NCBI RefSeq assembly: GCF_023913515.1
Contig: NZ_CP099391.1
Coordinates: forward strand, 1,302,001 to 1,366,000
Length of the DNA stretch: 64,000 bases
DNA from: Natronococcus sp. CG52
GTDB taxonomy: Archaea; Halobacteriota; Halobacteria; Halobacteriales; Natrialbaceae
Reading direction: 5' to 3'
The notes under the pieces: generated by a model
Seen by the model: the letters and a program-made list of their open reading frames with translations, nothing else
Databases searched by the model: none
Told to the model about the DNA's origin: nothing
Made by a program: the position numbers and the translations under genes
Shown here: piece after piece, positions 7,181-15,380 of the stretch
How positions within the stretch are numbered: the first letter of the stretch is position 1
How the letters are laid out: the number at the start of each line of letters is the position of its first letter

Positions 7181-7978
7181 TTACTCGCCCCGGCACGCCG
7201 CTTCGAACACCGACTCGTGAAGACGATCCGCGACGAGATTCATCAAGGGCTCCATGTTCTTCGTGTCCGCACGGTTGTACTCGACGAGCGTCTCGAGCGC
7301 GCCGTCGTCCCCGCGCTCGTACTCGTGCCAGAGCCGAACGGCGTCGCGGCCGCTGAGATCGGGCATATCACGGTCGATGCCGAGATCGCGCTCGATCGTC
7401 TTCAGTCCGCCGTCGAGGCCGACCTTCTTGCACGGATACATGAGGTCGACGTGGGGCACCGTGACGTCCAGATCGTAACACGTCTCGAGGAACGGTACGT
7501 CGAAGCGCTGTCCGTTGAAGGTGACGAGCAGCGACGCCCGCTCGAGTTCCGACGCCAGCCGCCGAGCGGTCAGGTCCCGACCGTTGACGAACGTCTTGGT
7601 CTCGCCGTTGCGGTGGAGACTGACCGTCGTCACGTCGTTACAGCTCGCGTCGAGACCGGTCGTCTCGATGTCCAGAAAACAGGTCTCCTCGCGGACGTTC
7701 TCGTAGAGGCGCCACCGGCTCGCGGCCGGCAGCGCGTCGGCAAAGACGGAGACGTCGCCGCGCTCGAGGTGATCCCACCCCTCGTCGATGAACGACTCGA
7801 TCCGGTCGGCGACCGTCTCGCCGACGACGCTGCCGTCGAACTCCTCCCAGTGGGTGATTCCGTTCTCCCAGAGCCGGCGTTCGGTGACTTCCCCGACGCC
7901 CCGGACGGGAATGAAACTGTTCTCGATTCGCACACCCGTGTAGGGGACCCAGCGGGGCAAAAGCGCTTGGTTCCGCAC
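7181..7978 (-). CDS. RNase H-like 3'-5' exonuclease (YprB-type)
   Basis: A 265-residue predicted nuclease. The N-terminal third holds a helix-hairpin-helix-like segment (FIPVRGVGEVTERRLWENG, about residues 22-40). The C-terminal part is a DEDD exonuclease domain of the YprB type with CFLDIETTGLD (about 100-110), LVTFNGQRFDVPFLE (about 152-166) and a closing YNRADTKNMEPL. DNA or RNA 3' trimming is the family expectation. It is divergent from the 8056 gene. A larger protein of related fold is encoded at 39457-41022 beside a helicase, so the window has two such nucleases. Confidence 0.8.
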   Translation of the reverse strand: MRNQALLPRWVPYTGVRIENSFIPVRGVGEVTERRLWENGITHWEEFDGSVVGETVADRIESFIDEGWDHLERGDVSVFADALPAASRWRLYENVREETCFLDIETTGLDASCNDVTTVSLHRNGETKTFVNGRDLTARRLASELERASLLVTFNGQRFDVPFLETCYDLDVTVPHVDLMYPCKKVGLDGGLKTIERDLGIDRDMPDLSGRDAVRLWHEYERGDDGALETLVEYNRADTKNMEPLMNLVADRLHESVFEAACRGE

Positions 7979-8055
7979 GAGCGGATCGGGAGAGGTGATC
8001 GAACGGAAATCTCACCGATCACCCGGCTTTTCATCCCGGCGGCCGTAGAGCAGGT

Positions 8056-8829
8056 ATGGCCGAGTCCGACGACGACGACGACCTCGCCGACGCCATCCGG
8101 GAGCTCACGCGAACGATCGACGAACTTCGAACCGAACTCGAGGACTCGCGAAACCGGACGCCGCGTCGACCGCCCGCGCTTCGTCCGCCGACGCCCCGTG
8201 AGCTGCTTCGGGTGGCCGACGAGGTCGCCATTCCGGCGCTGCTCGCGGGCCTCGAGTCGAGCGTGCGCGCGCTCGAGGCCGTCCAGCGCGGACTCGAGAT
8301 CGTCCGAACGGAACGGGAGGTTCGCGAGCAGGTCGACGAGACGACAGACCGGACGAGGACGCGCGCGAGCGACCTGCGCCGGACGACCCTCTCGCAACTG
8401 GACACCGTGCTGGCCGAACTCCAGCGGGCGGCATCCGACGGATCGCTGCCCGCAGACGAGGACGCGCGCGATCTCCTCACGGAGGCGCGCGAACTCCGCG
8501 ACGAGGTCGACAGCCGACTACAGCGCGCCGTGAACGACCGGGATCCGGACCAGAGGGGACCGATTCAGATCGACATCGAAGACTCGGGCGAGGGCGTGGA
8601 TTCCGCCGGCGACGCCGAGGACCTCGCGGACGACCCCGATCCGAGCGTCGACGTCGATGCGGAACTCGAGACGCTCAAGGACCGGTACACGCCGGACGAA
8701 CGCCCGGACGGGGACGAGACGGACGGCAGCGACGCGGAAGACTCGGAGGACGCCGAAGGCGCGAACGACGGACGCGACAGTACCGAAAACGAAGACGACG
8801 GCGACGATCAGGCCGGTTCGAACCGGTAG
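8056..8829 (+). CDS. Conserved haloarchaeal protein with helical core and acidic tail
   Basis: A 257-residue soluble protein of unknown function. The first 30 residues are charged and predicted helical, residues 45-170 are rich in long amphipathic helices (for example IPALLAGLESSVRALEAVQR), and the last 90 residues are a disordered, very acidic tail. No enzyme motif is visible. Its 3' end overlaps the 3' end of the convergent DUF35 gene by 22 nt (8808-8829), so the two transcripts must be complementary at their ends. Confidence 0.65.
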   Translation: MAESDDDDDLADAIRELTRTIDELRTELEDSRNRTPRRPPALRPPTPRELLRVADEVAIPALLAGLESSVRALEAVQRGLEIVRTEREVREQVDETTDRTRTRASDLRRTTLSQLDTVLAELQRAASDGSLPADEDARDLLTEARELRDEVDSRLQRAVNDRDPDQRGPIQIDIEDSGEGVDSAGDAEDLADDPDPSVDVDAELETLKDRYTPDERPDGDETDGSDAEDSEDAEGANDGRDSTENEDDGDDQAGSNR

Positions 8830-9185
8830 CCGTCCCAGTCCTGACTCTCGGGCTCTCTGATGCCGGCACCGGGTTCGCGAAGCTCCTCGGCGTAGACGGG
8901 GCGGACCTCGTCGCCCGTCTCGACGTCGCCGGTGGTGAGTTGGACGAGCGCCCGGACGGACTCCTCGTCCTCGTCGACCGCGTCGCCGACGTCGAACTCG
9001 ACGATCGCGAGGTGGTTCGGTTCGCGGACGCCGGGCGGGGTTGCGGTGCTGGTCGTCCACGTCACGACCTTCGCGGTGTGCTCGCTCAGATCGATCGTCT
9101 CGACCGGCTCCGCGCCGTTCCGGCTGCGCGGGTGGCCGGGGTAGCTGATCGTGCCGTCGTCGTAGCGGGTTGCTTCCATCGTCAT
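8808..9185 (-). CDS. DUF35-type OB-fold protein without zinc-ribbon cysteines
   Basis: A 125-residue protein of the DUF35 family, which normally combines a rubredoxin-like zinc ribbon with an OB fold and works as a partner of archaeal thiolase or HMG-CoA synthase, holding CoA substrates. The OB-fold pattern is visible (AKVVTWTTSTATPPGVREPN, then IVEFDVGD and VRALVQLTTGDVETGDEVRP). No cysteine is present, so the zinc ribbon is absent. It is translationally coupled to the thiolase gene: the thiolase stop and this ATG overlap as ATGA (9182-9185). The tail overlaps the gene ending at 8829. Confidence 0.78.
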   Translation of the reverse strand: MTMEATRYDDGTISYPGHPRSRNGAEPVETIDLSEHTAKVVTWTTSTATPPGVREPNHLAIVEFDVGDAVDEDEESVRALVQLTTGDVETGDEVRPVYAEELREPGAGIREPESQDWDGYRFEPA

Positions 9186-10339
9186 CGTGCTGCCTCCATG
9201 ATCGTGGTGATAACGCAGTTCCCGAAGCCGCCGACGTTACAGCAGAGGCCGACGTCGGCCTCGACCTGTCGCGGACCGGCCTCGCCGACGAGCTGTTCGT
9301 AGATCTCGACGCCCTGTGCGACGCCGCTCGCCCCGAGTGGATGCCCCTTCGACTTGAGGCCGCCGGAGGTGTTGATCGGCAGTTCGCCGGTGTCTCGCTC
9401 CGTGTACCCCTCCTCGACGAGCTTCCAGGCCTCGCCCTGGTCGGCGAAGCCCAGTCCTTCCATCTGGAGGAACTCGAGGATGGTGAACATGTCGTGGAGC
9501 TCCGCGACGTCGATATCTTCTGGGTCGCGGCCGCTCATCTCGTAAGCGCCCTTCCCGCTTTCGACGACGCCGCCCATAACGGTCGGATCCTCCCGTTCGT
9601 GGACGACGTGCGTGTCGGTCGCGCCGTCGATCCCCGAAATCAGGACGTAGTCGTCGGCGTACTCCTCGGCGACAGACTCCGGACAGAGCATGAGGGCCGC
9701 CGAGCCGTCCGTGATCGGACAGAAGTCGTACAGCCGCAGCGGGTCGGCGACGATCGGCGACTCGAGCACCGTCTCGAGGTCGACTTCCTTCCGGAACTGC
9801 GCGTGAGGGTTGTCGACGCCGTTCTTGTGGTTCTTGACGGCGACCTTCGCGAGACTCTCGCGGGGCGCGTCGAACCGCTCGAGGTAGTGACGCGCGGTCA
9901 TCCCCGCAAACGAGGGGAGCGTGACGCCCGTCTTGTATTCGACCGGGTGAGTGAGTGACGCGATGACGTCGGTCGCCTCGCCGGTCGTCCGATGGGTCAT
10001 CTTCTCGCCGCCGACGAGCAGCGTCATCTCGCTGGCGCCGCTGGCGACCGACTGCCAGGCGGCGTAGATCCCCGCACCGCCGCTGGAACTCGTCTGATCG
10101 ATTCGCTGCGTGTACGCGGGTATCGCGCCGAGGTCGTGTGCCAGTCCGTTCATCACGCCGGTCTGTCCCTCGAACTCGCCGCTGGCCATGTTCGAGACGT
10201 ACAGGTGTTCGACGTCCGTCGCGTCGACGCCTGCGTCCTCGAGACACTCGAGTCCGGCCTCGGCGAGGAGGTCCTGGATCCAGCCCTCGCGTTGCCCGAA
10301 CTGGGTCATCGAGCAGCCGATGATTGCAACACGTTCCAT
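9182..10339 (-). CDS. Thiolase-family protein, nucleophilic cysteine replaced
   Basis: A 385-residue protein with the whole thiolase fold: VAIIGCSMTQFGQ at the N terminus, LHDMFTILEF with His282, GGLKSKGHPLGASG with His333, and a C-terminal VGLCCNVGGFG. Thiolases join or cleave acyl-CoAs through a cysteine in a conserved C-[AS]-S-G motif near residue 85-90. Here the segment reads RIDQTSSSGG, with serine (Ser84) at the expected cysteine position. The adjacent DUF35 gene matches the archaeal thiolase/DUF35 module. It may be a thiolase with altered chemistry, a decarboxylase-like enzyme or a regulatory CoA binder. A TATA box lies about 27 nt before the ATG. Confidence 0.82.
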   Translation of the reverse strand: MERVAIIGCSMTQFGQREGWIQDLLAEAGLECLEDAGVDATDVEHLYVSNMASGEFEGQTGVMNGLAHDLGAIPAYTQRIDQTSSSGGAGIYAAWQSVASGASEMTLLVGGEKMTHRTTGEATDVIASLTHPVEYKTGVTLPSFAGMTARHYLERFDAPRESLAKVAVKNHKNGVDNPHAQFRKEVDLETVLESPIVADPLRLYDFCPITDGSAALMLCPESVAEEYADDYVLISGIDGATDTHVVHEREDPTVMGGVVESGKGAYEMSGRDPEDIDVAELHDMFTILEFLQMEGLGFADQGEAWKLVEEGYTERDTGELPINTSGGLKSKGHPLGASGVAQGVEIYEQLVGEAGPRQVEADVGLCCNVGGFGNCVITTIMEAAR

Positions 10340-10360
10340 ATCCTACGGGACTCGAGTCAG

Positions 10361-10372
10361 CGATTTATATGG
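10361..10372 (-). promoter_or_regulatory. TATA box for the thiolase/DUF35 operon
   Basis: On the minus strand the sequence is ccatataaatcg, centred 27 nt upstream of the ATG at 10339, the spacing of a leaderless transcript. Confidence 0.65.
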
Positions 10373-10530
10373 AGGGGGTCGCGGCAGCGTTCGAGAGCGG
10401 TGGGCTCGGGACGGCATGGGGAGCGCCGTCGTCGAGGCGTCGAAAATGTCGGCTCTCTGCTGCTATATCTGTGAATAATTTGTGGATAGAAACGCTCATT
10501 AGGGGAACAAGCCGTTCGAATCGGTGGGGA

Positions 10531-10734
10531 ATGGCGAACAGGGACGATGTGACACGAGAGCTAGCAGAGTGTATCGAGTGCGGCTCCGTTTACGCGGCCA
10601 GGCGCTGGCCCGACGGCGACATTCAGACGATCGGTAGCGACGGCTGCAGCTGTGGCTCGACCGATTTCGTCCTCGTCGACGACCTCGAGAGCGTCGATAG
10701 CGACGGCTCGCCCAGCGGAGTCGGAACGGAGTGA
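10531..10734 (+). CDS. Small zinc-binding protein
   Basis: A 67-residue acidic protein starting MANRDDVTRELAECIECGS. It has one CxxC pair (CIEC) and a second cysteine pair (CSCG) 25 residues later, the layout of a small zinc finger. Small haloarchaeal zinc-finger proteins of this size are common and largely uncharacterised. The frame is open upstream to 10324, but ATG 10531 starts directly before the conserved-looking acidic segment and the upstream part lacks haloarchaeal composition. Confidence 0.65.
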   Translation: MANRDDVTRELAECIECGSVYAARRWPDGDIQTIGSDGCSCGSTDFVLVDDLESVDSDGSPSGVGTE

Positions 10735-10762
10735 GAGCCGAACGGGGCGCTCGAGGGGCGAA

Positions 10763-12064
10763 CTACGCCGATTCCGCCGCGGTCGTCTGGAGCTCGCTCG
10801 CCCGCGAGCGCGCCTGCGAGATCACGGCGGGCCGCGCCTCGAAGGCGACGAGGACGTCGTCGTCGCCGTAGGTGACGTCCTCGACGTGAGCGTTGTCGTG
10901 AAGCCACGAGACGACGCTCATCGTGTCTTCGGTCATCGGGAGGACGAGTCGTTCCTCCTCCCAGTCGGGGAGTTCCCTGTCGATCCGCTCGAGCAGCCCA
11001 TCGACGTTCGTCCCCTCCCTGGCGCTGACGACGACGGGGTTCGGTGCGAGCGCCGAGAGTGCTTTCCGCTTCGTCTCGAGTTCCTCCTCGTCGACCTTGT
11101 CGGTCTTGTTGAGCACCGTGACGATCGGCGCCTCGTTGCGCTCGTAGAGGGTGTCGTGGCAGGTGACCAGCTTCTCGTGGATCTCGTCGACGTCCTCGCT
11201 GACGTCGACGACAAGCAGGACCAGATCCGCCCGGTAGACCGAATCGAGCGTCGACTTGAACGATTCGACCAGCCAGTGGGGCAGATCGCTGATGAAGCCG
11301 ACGGTGTCGGTCACCAGCACGTCCCGCGGCTCGATCGCGGCTCGCCGGGTCGTCGTCCCGAGCGTCGTGAACAGCTTGTCCTGTGATTCGGCGGTCGTGT
11401 CGAGGTCCGGGTGGAGATCCTCGTTCTCCTCGACGTCGAGATCGGACGCGAGACGGCGCAGTAGCGTCGATTTTCCGGCGTTGGTGTAGCCGGCGAGTGC
11501 GACCAGATCGAAGCCCGAATCCCGCCGACGCTCCCGGCGGTGTTCCTCGGTCTGTTCGATCTGCTCGAGTTCGTCCTTGATGCGGCTGATCTGGGCCTTG
11601 ATGTCCCGCTCGCGGCTCTCGTCGTACTCGCCCAGGCCCATGAAGCCGGGGTGTTCCTCGCGTTTGGCGAGGCTCGTCTTGGCCTCGGCGCGCGGCAGTT
11701 CGTAGCGGAGTTCGGCGAGTTCGACCTGGAGCTGGGCCTTTCGGGTCTGGGCGCGCTGGCCGAAGATCTCGAGGATCAGCGTGAACCGATCGATGACTTC
11801 CACCCCCTCGGGCAGCAGCTGGCCGAGGTTGTACGTCTGGTACGGACCGAGCCGGTTGTCGAAGATGACCGTCGTCGCTTCGGTCCGTTCGGCCGTCTCG
11901 GCCAGTTCCTCGGCCTTTCCTTCGCCGAACTGGAGGGCCGCATCCGCCGTTCGCGACTGTGTGAGTTCGCCAACGACGGTGTAGCCCGCGGCTTGGGCGA
12001 GGTCACGGATCTCGGTCGTATCTGCGGTTCCGGTATCGACGCGTTTGGCAATGATCGCGTTCAT
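10763..12064 (-). CDS. hflX: GTPase HflX
   Basis: A 433-residue ribosome-associated GTPase. The N-terminal HflX domain (residues 1-110) includes FGEGKAEEL and the VIFDNRLGPYQTYNL segment. A coiled-coil linker follows (about 125-185, with RYELPRAEAKTS), then a TRAFAC G domain with G1 GYTNAGKST (about 197-205), G3 DTVGF and G4 NKTDK. The C-terminal region has the family closing sheet. HflX proteins bind the large ribosomal subunit and rescue or split ribosomes under stress; the archaeal role is less studied. It is convergent with the small zinc protein. Confidence 0.93.
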   Translation of the reverse strand: MNAIIAKRVDTGTADTTEIRDLAQAAGYTVVGELTQSRTADAALQFGEGKAEELAETAERTEATTVIFDNRLGPYQTYNLGQLLPEGVEVIDRFTLILEIFGQRAQTRKAQLQVELAELRYELPRAEAKTSLAKREEHPGFMGLGEYDESRERDIKAQISRIKDELEQIEQTEEHRRERRRDSGFDLVALAGYTNAGKSTLLRRLASDLDVEENEDLHPDLDTTAESQDKLFTTLGTTTRRAAIEPRDVLVTDTVGFISDLPHWLVESFKSTLDSVYRADLVLLVVDVSEDVDEIHEKLVTCHDTLYERNEAPIVTVLNKTDKVDEEELETKRKALSALAPNPVVVSAREGTNVDGLLERIDRELPDWEEERLVLPMTEDTMSVVSWLHDNAHVEDVTYGDDDVLVAFEARPAVISQARSRASELQTTAAESA

Positions 12065-12351
12065 GCGGGGGGTCCTGCGTGCATCGGGCGTGCGTGCGTA
12101 CTCGAGACGGATCGCTCGTCACCGGTACGATCAGCCGTCGTCGTGGCGCGTTCGCCGCTCGTGTAACGGCGCGCGCGCCCGGACACGCTACTGATGCCGG
12201 CCGAACACCTCCGTTCGACTGCCGTAGCACATATGTCGAGTTATGCGTCGGATCGTCTTGAATCCCGTGCACGATACGCTGTCACACGGCGGCGGTCGAA
12301 CGCCGGTCGGAGCCACAACAGTCATTATCGGTGACGCGAATGCCTGCCGTG

Positions 12352-12666
12352 ATGATCGACGTCGATCCGACGGCGCTCGGGCTCGAGTTCGGTGCTGGTG
12401 CGGTGGTCGGTGGACTCATCGGCTTCGCAGCGAAGAAAATCGCAAAGCTGCTCGCAGTCATCGTCGGCGTACAGCTGATGCTCTTTCGGTATCTCGAGTC
12501 CCAGGAGATCGTCGTCGTGGACTGGAATCGCCTCTCTGCCGGTCTCGTCGGCGCCCAGGAGTACACGCCGGGAACGGAGGTCCACTGGCTCGAATCGGTC
12601 CTCTCGACGCTGTCGCTCGGTGCCGGCTTTACCAGCGGCTTCCTGGTCGGCTTCTACAGAGGGTAG
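12352..12666 (+). CDS. FUN14-family membrane protein
   Basis: A 104-residue membrane protein of the FUN14 family. It has two or three hydrophobic segments, one after LGLEFGAGAVVGGLIGFAAK, one at LLAVIVGVQLMLFRYL and one at the C terminus (SLGAGFTSGFLVGFYRG). Archaeal FUN14 proteins have no assigned function. Three in-frame starts exist (GTG 12331, ATG 12340, ATG 12352); 12352 is preferred because homologues I recall start MIDVDPT-like and an AT-rich stretch (cattatc, near 12323-12329) sits about 26 nt ahead of it. Confidence 0.78.
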   Translation: MIDVDPTALGLEFGAGAVVGGLIGFAAKKIAKLLAVIVGVQLMLFRYLESQEIVVVDWNRLSAGLVGAQEYTPGTEVHWLESVLSTLSLGAGFTSGFLVGFYRG

Positions 12667-12683
12667 CTTATCCGGCCGGACGC

Positions 12684-13409
12684 CTACCGCGTATCGAGAT
12701 CGTCTTTATCCTTGATGAGTTCGGTTTCGGCCTCGCCGCTCGAGTGCTCGTTGACGGTGTCGTAGAAGTCGTTCTGTAGCCCGGCCGGGAACGTCAGTAC
12801 GCCGATCCACGAGCCGTCGGCCTGCCACTCCTCGCGTTCGAGGTCGCCGAATCCGCGGATCTTCGACTGGGCGCTTCCGGCGTACTCCGCGGGAATCTGG
12901 ACGGCCATCGTCACCTCCTCGAACCGGATCGGGATCACCGGTCGCAGGTCGTCCAGCGCGTCGTCGACCTGCTGTTGAACCGGTTCCATCGGGTCGACCG
13001 TAAACCCCGCCTCCTCGAGCGCGTTGTCGATCCGCTCCGGGGGATGGGGCGCGTTGTCCATCTGGGGATTGACGGCGTTGCGCGTGATGGTATCGATCAG
13101 CTGTTTGCGCTTCTGCTCTTGCATCTCGCGGCGCTGCTCTGCGGTGATCTGGATCTCCCCTTCCCTGATTACCTCGGGAATGATCTCGAGGGGATCGGTC
13201 GTCTCGAAGACCGTCTCGAGGTCGTCTTCGGCCGGACGGTCGCCGCGGGCGGCGTTTTCGAACACGTCTTCGGCAGCGATAACCTCCTCGAGGTCGCCCT
13301 CGAACTCGCCGCGCTTGATCTCGAGTGCCGCGTCCGGGTCGACCAGCACTTCGAAGCGCGCCCCGTGTGACTCGAGTCGCGCAGTCACCGCCTCGTCGAG
13401 TGATATCAT
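12684..13409 (-). CDS. Ribosome assembly factor SBDS
   Basis: A 241-residue protein of the SBDS family, which with an EF-2-like GTPase releases the anti-association factor aIF6 from the new large subunit. The three-domain order is present: the N-terminal FYSH domain (SLDEAVTARLESHGARFEVL, with ALEIKRGE and VIAAEDVFENAARGD), a helical middle domain (QKRKQLIDTITRNAVNPQ, PHPPERIDNALEEAGF), and a ferredoxin-like C-terminal domain with RFEEVTMAVQIPAEYAG. It is last in a same-strand run with psmA, rnp2, a methyltransferase and rnp3, the conserved archaeal proteasome-RNase P neighbourhood. Confidence 0.93.
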   Translation of the reverse strand: MISLDEAVTARLESHGARFEVLVDPDAALEIKRGEFEGDLEEVIAAEDVFENAARGDRPAEDDLETVFETTDPLEIIPEVIREGEIQITAEQRREMQEQKRKQLIDTITRNAVNPQMDNAPHPPERIDNALEEAGFTVDPMEPVQQQVDDALDDLRPVIPIRFEEVTMAVQIPAEYAGSAQSKIRGFGDLEREEWQADGSWIGVLTFPAGLQNDFYDTVNEHSSGEAETELIKDKDDLDTR

Positions 13410-13493
13410 ACCGGAGCATACCTCCGGCCGGTTAAAAGAGCTTTTCCTGCCGAGACGCCGTCGGCGGGTTATCGTCGACCCCGTGACGCTCGA

Positions 13494-14249
13494 TTACTCG
13501 TCGGTCTCGTCTTCGCCGTCGTCGAGCAGGTCGTTCTCTTCGAGGTGGCTCTCGATGCGGTCGTAGTCGAACTGTTCGAAGCGCTCCGTCTCGACGTCGA
13601 TGGTGGCGAGTCCGACTTCGTTCGGCAGCAAGGAGCCGTCGTTGACCGACGCGAGCGCGTCGAGCGCGAGCGAGATGCCGCCGTCGAGGTCGGCCTCGTC
13701 GTCGTAGTTCTCCTCCAGGTACTCCTGGAGTTCGCCGCGGTCGGAGCCGACGGCGAGGGCCTTCCACTCGTAGGGCGTGCCGGAGGGGTCGGTCTCGAAC
13801 AGGCGCGCCTCGCCGTTCTCGACGCCGCCGACGATCAGCGCGACGCCGAACGGGCGGGCACCGCCAACCTGCGTGTACTGCTGGATGTGGTCGGTAACTT
13901 CCTTCGTCAACGTCTCGACGCCGACCGGCTCACCGTAGCGCAGCTGGTTGACCTGTGCCTGACGGCGGGCGAAGTCGATCAGCTGGCGAGCGTCGGCGAC
14001 GTGGCCGGCGCTGGCGATGCCGACGTGGTTGTCGGCCTTGTGTATCTTCTCGACGCTCGAGTCCTCGAGCAGCGGCGACGGGACTCGCTTGTCGACGGCG
14101 AGAACGACACCATCACTCGTTCGAACGCCGATGCTTGCTGTTCCTCGCTTGACCGCCTCGCGAGCGTACTCGACCTGGTAGAGTCGGCCGTCGGGCGAGA
14201 AGATCGTGATGCCTCGGTCGTATGCCTGCTGTTGTTGTTGTCCCTGCAT
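13494..14249 (-). CDS. psmA: Proteasome alpha subunit
   Basis: A 251-residue alpha subunit of the archaeal 20S proteasome, which forms the outer gating rings of the protease barrel. The N-terminal gate and alpha signature are present: YDRGITIFSPDGRLYQVEYA (about residues 9-28), then AVKRGTASIGVR. The acidic C-terminal tail is a halophilic extension. Alpha subunits lack the catalytic threonine, as here. The start follows rnp2 closely (5 nt between the rnp2 stop and this ATG), consistent with one operon. Confidence 0.95.
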   Translation of the reverse strand: MQGQQQQQAYDRGITIFSPDGRLYQVEYAREAVKRGTASIGVRTSDGVVLAVDKRVPSPLLEDSSVEKIHKADNHVGIASAGHVADARQLIDFARRQAQVNQLRYGEPVGVETLTKEVTDHIQQYTQVGGARPFGVALIVGGVENGEARLFETDPSGTPYEWKALAVGSDRGELQEYLEENYDDEADLDGGISLALDALASVNDGSLLPNEVGLATIDVETERFEQFDYDRIESHLEENDLLDDGEDETDE

Positions 14250-14253
14250 AGTA

Positions 14254-14739
14254 TCACGCTAGATTGTAATCGAGGTCTGTCGCACCCGCAAACGCATCAT
14301 CGAGTCGCACGTCTGCAGACCCGTCGCGCACGACGGCGACTCGCTCCTCGTTCCCGAACACGACGTTTCTCTCTTCGGATTCTTGCCGGCGGCGTCCTAA
14401 ATAGTTTTCTTCACCGGCACGGATCGTACCACTGATACCGCGGATCCGAATTCCGACCGGAGAGCCGTCTATCTCGTCGATACAGGCGATCGCCGCTCGA
14501 GCGGGCTCCGTCTCGCCGCGGCGCACCCTGACGATCGCCGACCCGACTCCCTCGCCGAACTCGAACCTGACGACCGTCAGATCGGCCGCCGCGCTGCCCG
14601 GATCGCCCAGCAGGTTCTGGCCCGCGTACCAGCACTCCCGCTGGAACGCCCGCCTGTCGATCGAGGCGTCGGGCCACCCCTCGAGTTCGACGGTGAGGTA
14701 TCGCCAGCGGGGCTGGAGATGTTTTGGCAGGTGTTTCAT
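14254..14739 (-). CDS. rnp2: Ribonuclease P protein component 2 (Pop5-type)
   Basis: A 161-residue Pop5/Rpp14-family subunit of RNase P, which cleaves 5' leaders from pre-tRNAs. The N terminus KHLPKHLQPRWRYLTVELEG matches the family, and the middle carries VVRFEFGEGVGSAIVRVRRG with the small beta-sheet seen in Pop5. Pop5 pairs with Rpp30, encoded two genes upstream (rnp3), in the catalytic half of archaeal RNase P. Its ATG overlaps the stop of the methyltransferase gene (14736-14739), a coupling arrangement. The C-terminal 30 residues extend beyond the usual family length. Confidence 0.9.
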   Translation of the reverse strand: MKHLPKHLQPRWRYLTVELEGWPDASIDRRAFQRECWYAGQNLLGDPGSAAADLTVVRFEFGEGVGSAIVRVRRGETEPARAAIACIDEIDGSPVGIRIRGISGTIRAGEENYLGRRRQESEERNVVFGNEERVAVVRDGSADVRLDDAFAGATDLDYNLA

Positions 14740-15380
14740 TCGCGTGGCTGCGTCTCAGGCGTCTCGGCGCCGGCCATCGGACCGCGCTCGGCGACCAGCA
14801 CGCCGACCTGGTCGTGGACGCGTTCGACGGCGGTCAGCGAGAACCCCGCGTTCGTGAAGGCGTCCGCGAGGGTTCCGACGGTCGCGGGGTCGTCGACGTC
14901 GGGCGAGTAGAACGGCTCGCTGGGGTCCGGATCGCCGAAGAACATCACGTCGCCGAGGATGAATTTACGCGGCTCGAGGTCCGCGATCACGTCGATCGCT
15001 TCGCGCTTTTGCTCGTCGGAGAGGTGGTGCATCGCGAAGTTCGAGGTCACCACATCGACCGGCCCGTCGTACTCGGGTTCGCGGAAGGTTCCGCGGTCGA
15101 ACTCGAGGTTATCGAGCCCTGCTTCCTCGGCCTTCGCTCTGGCCTCGTCCATCATCCCCTCGCTGATATCTCGGCCGACCACGCGCTCTGCGTCGGGCGC
15201 GAGGGCGAGCGCGATAGCGCCCGTTCCGGTCCCCAGGTCGAGCACGACGGCATCGCTCTCGGGGCTGGCGTGTTCGATCACCAGGTTCGCACAGGCGCGG
15301 TACTCCTCGGACTTCGAATCGTCGTACTCGCTGGCTTTCTCGTCGAAGCGGGCCGCGTGATCCTCAAGATTCCTCTTCAT
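14736..15380 (-). CDS. Class I SAM-dependent methyltransferase
   Basis: A 214-residue Rossmann-fold methyltransferase. Motif I is VVLDLGTGTGAIALAL (about residues 44-59), followed by an acidic residue at the end of strand beta-2 in VVGRDISEGMM, and motif IV region VDVVTSNFAMHHL. The substrate is unknown. Its position inside the rnp3-rnp2-psmA operon, conserved among haloarchaea as far as I recall, suggests an RNA- or translation-linked target, but this is inference. ATG 15380 is chosen over ATG 15407 because it reduces the overlap with rnp3 to 17 nt and begins the conserved part. Confidence 0.85.
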   Translation of the reverse strand: MKRNLEDHAARFDEKASEYDDSKSEEYRACANLVIEHASPESDAVVLDLGTGTGAIALALAPDAERVVGRDISEGMMDEARAKAEEAGLDNLEFDRGTFREPEYDGPVDVVTSNFAMHHLSDEQKREAIDVIADLEPRKFILGDVMFFGDPDPSEPFYSPDVDDPATVGTLADAFTNAGFSLTAVERVHDQVGVLVAERGPMAGAETPETQPRE

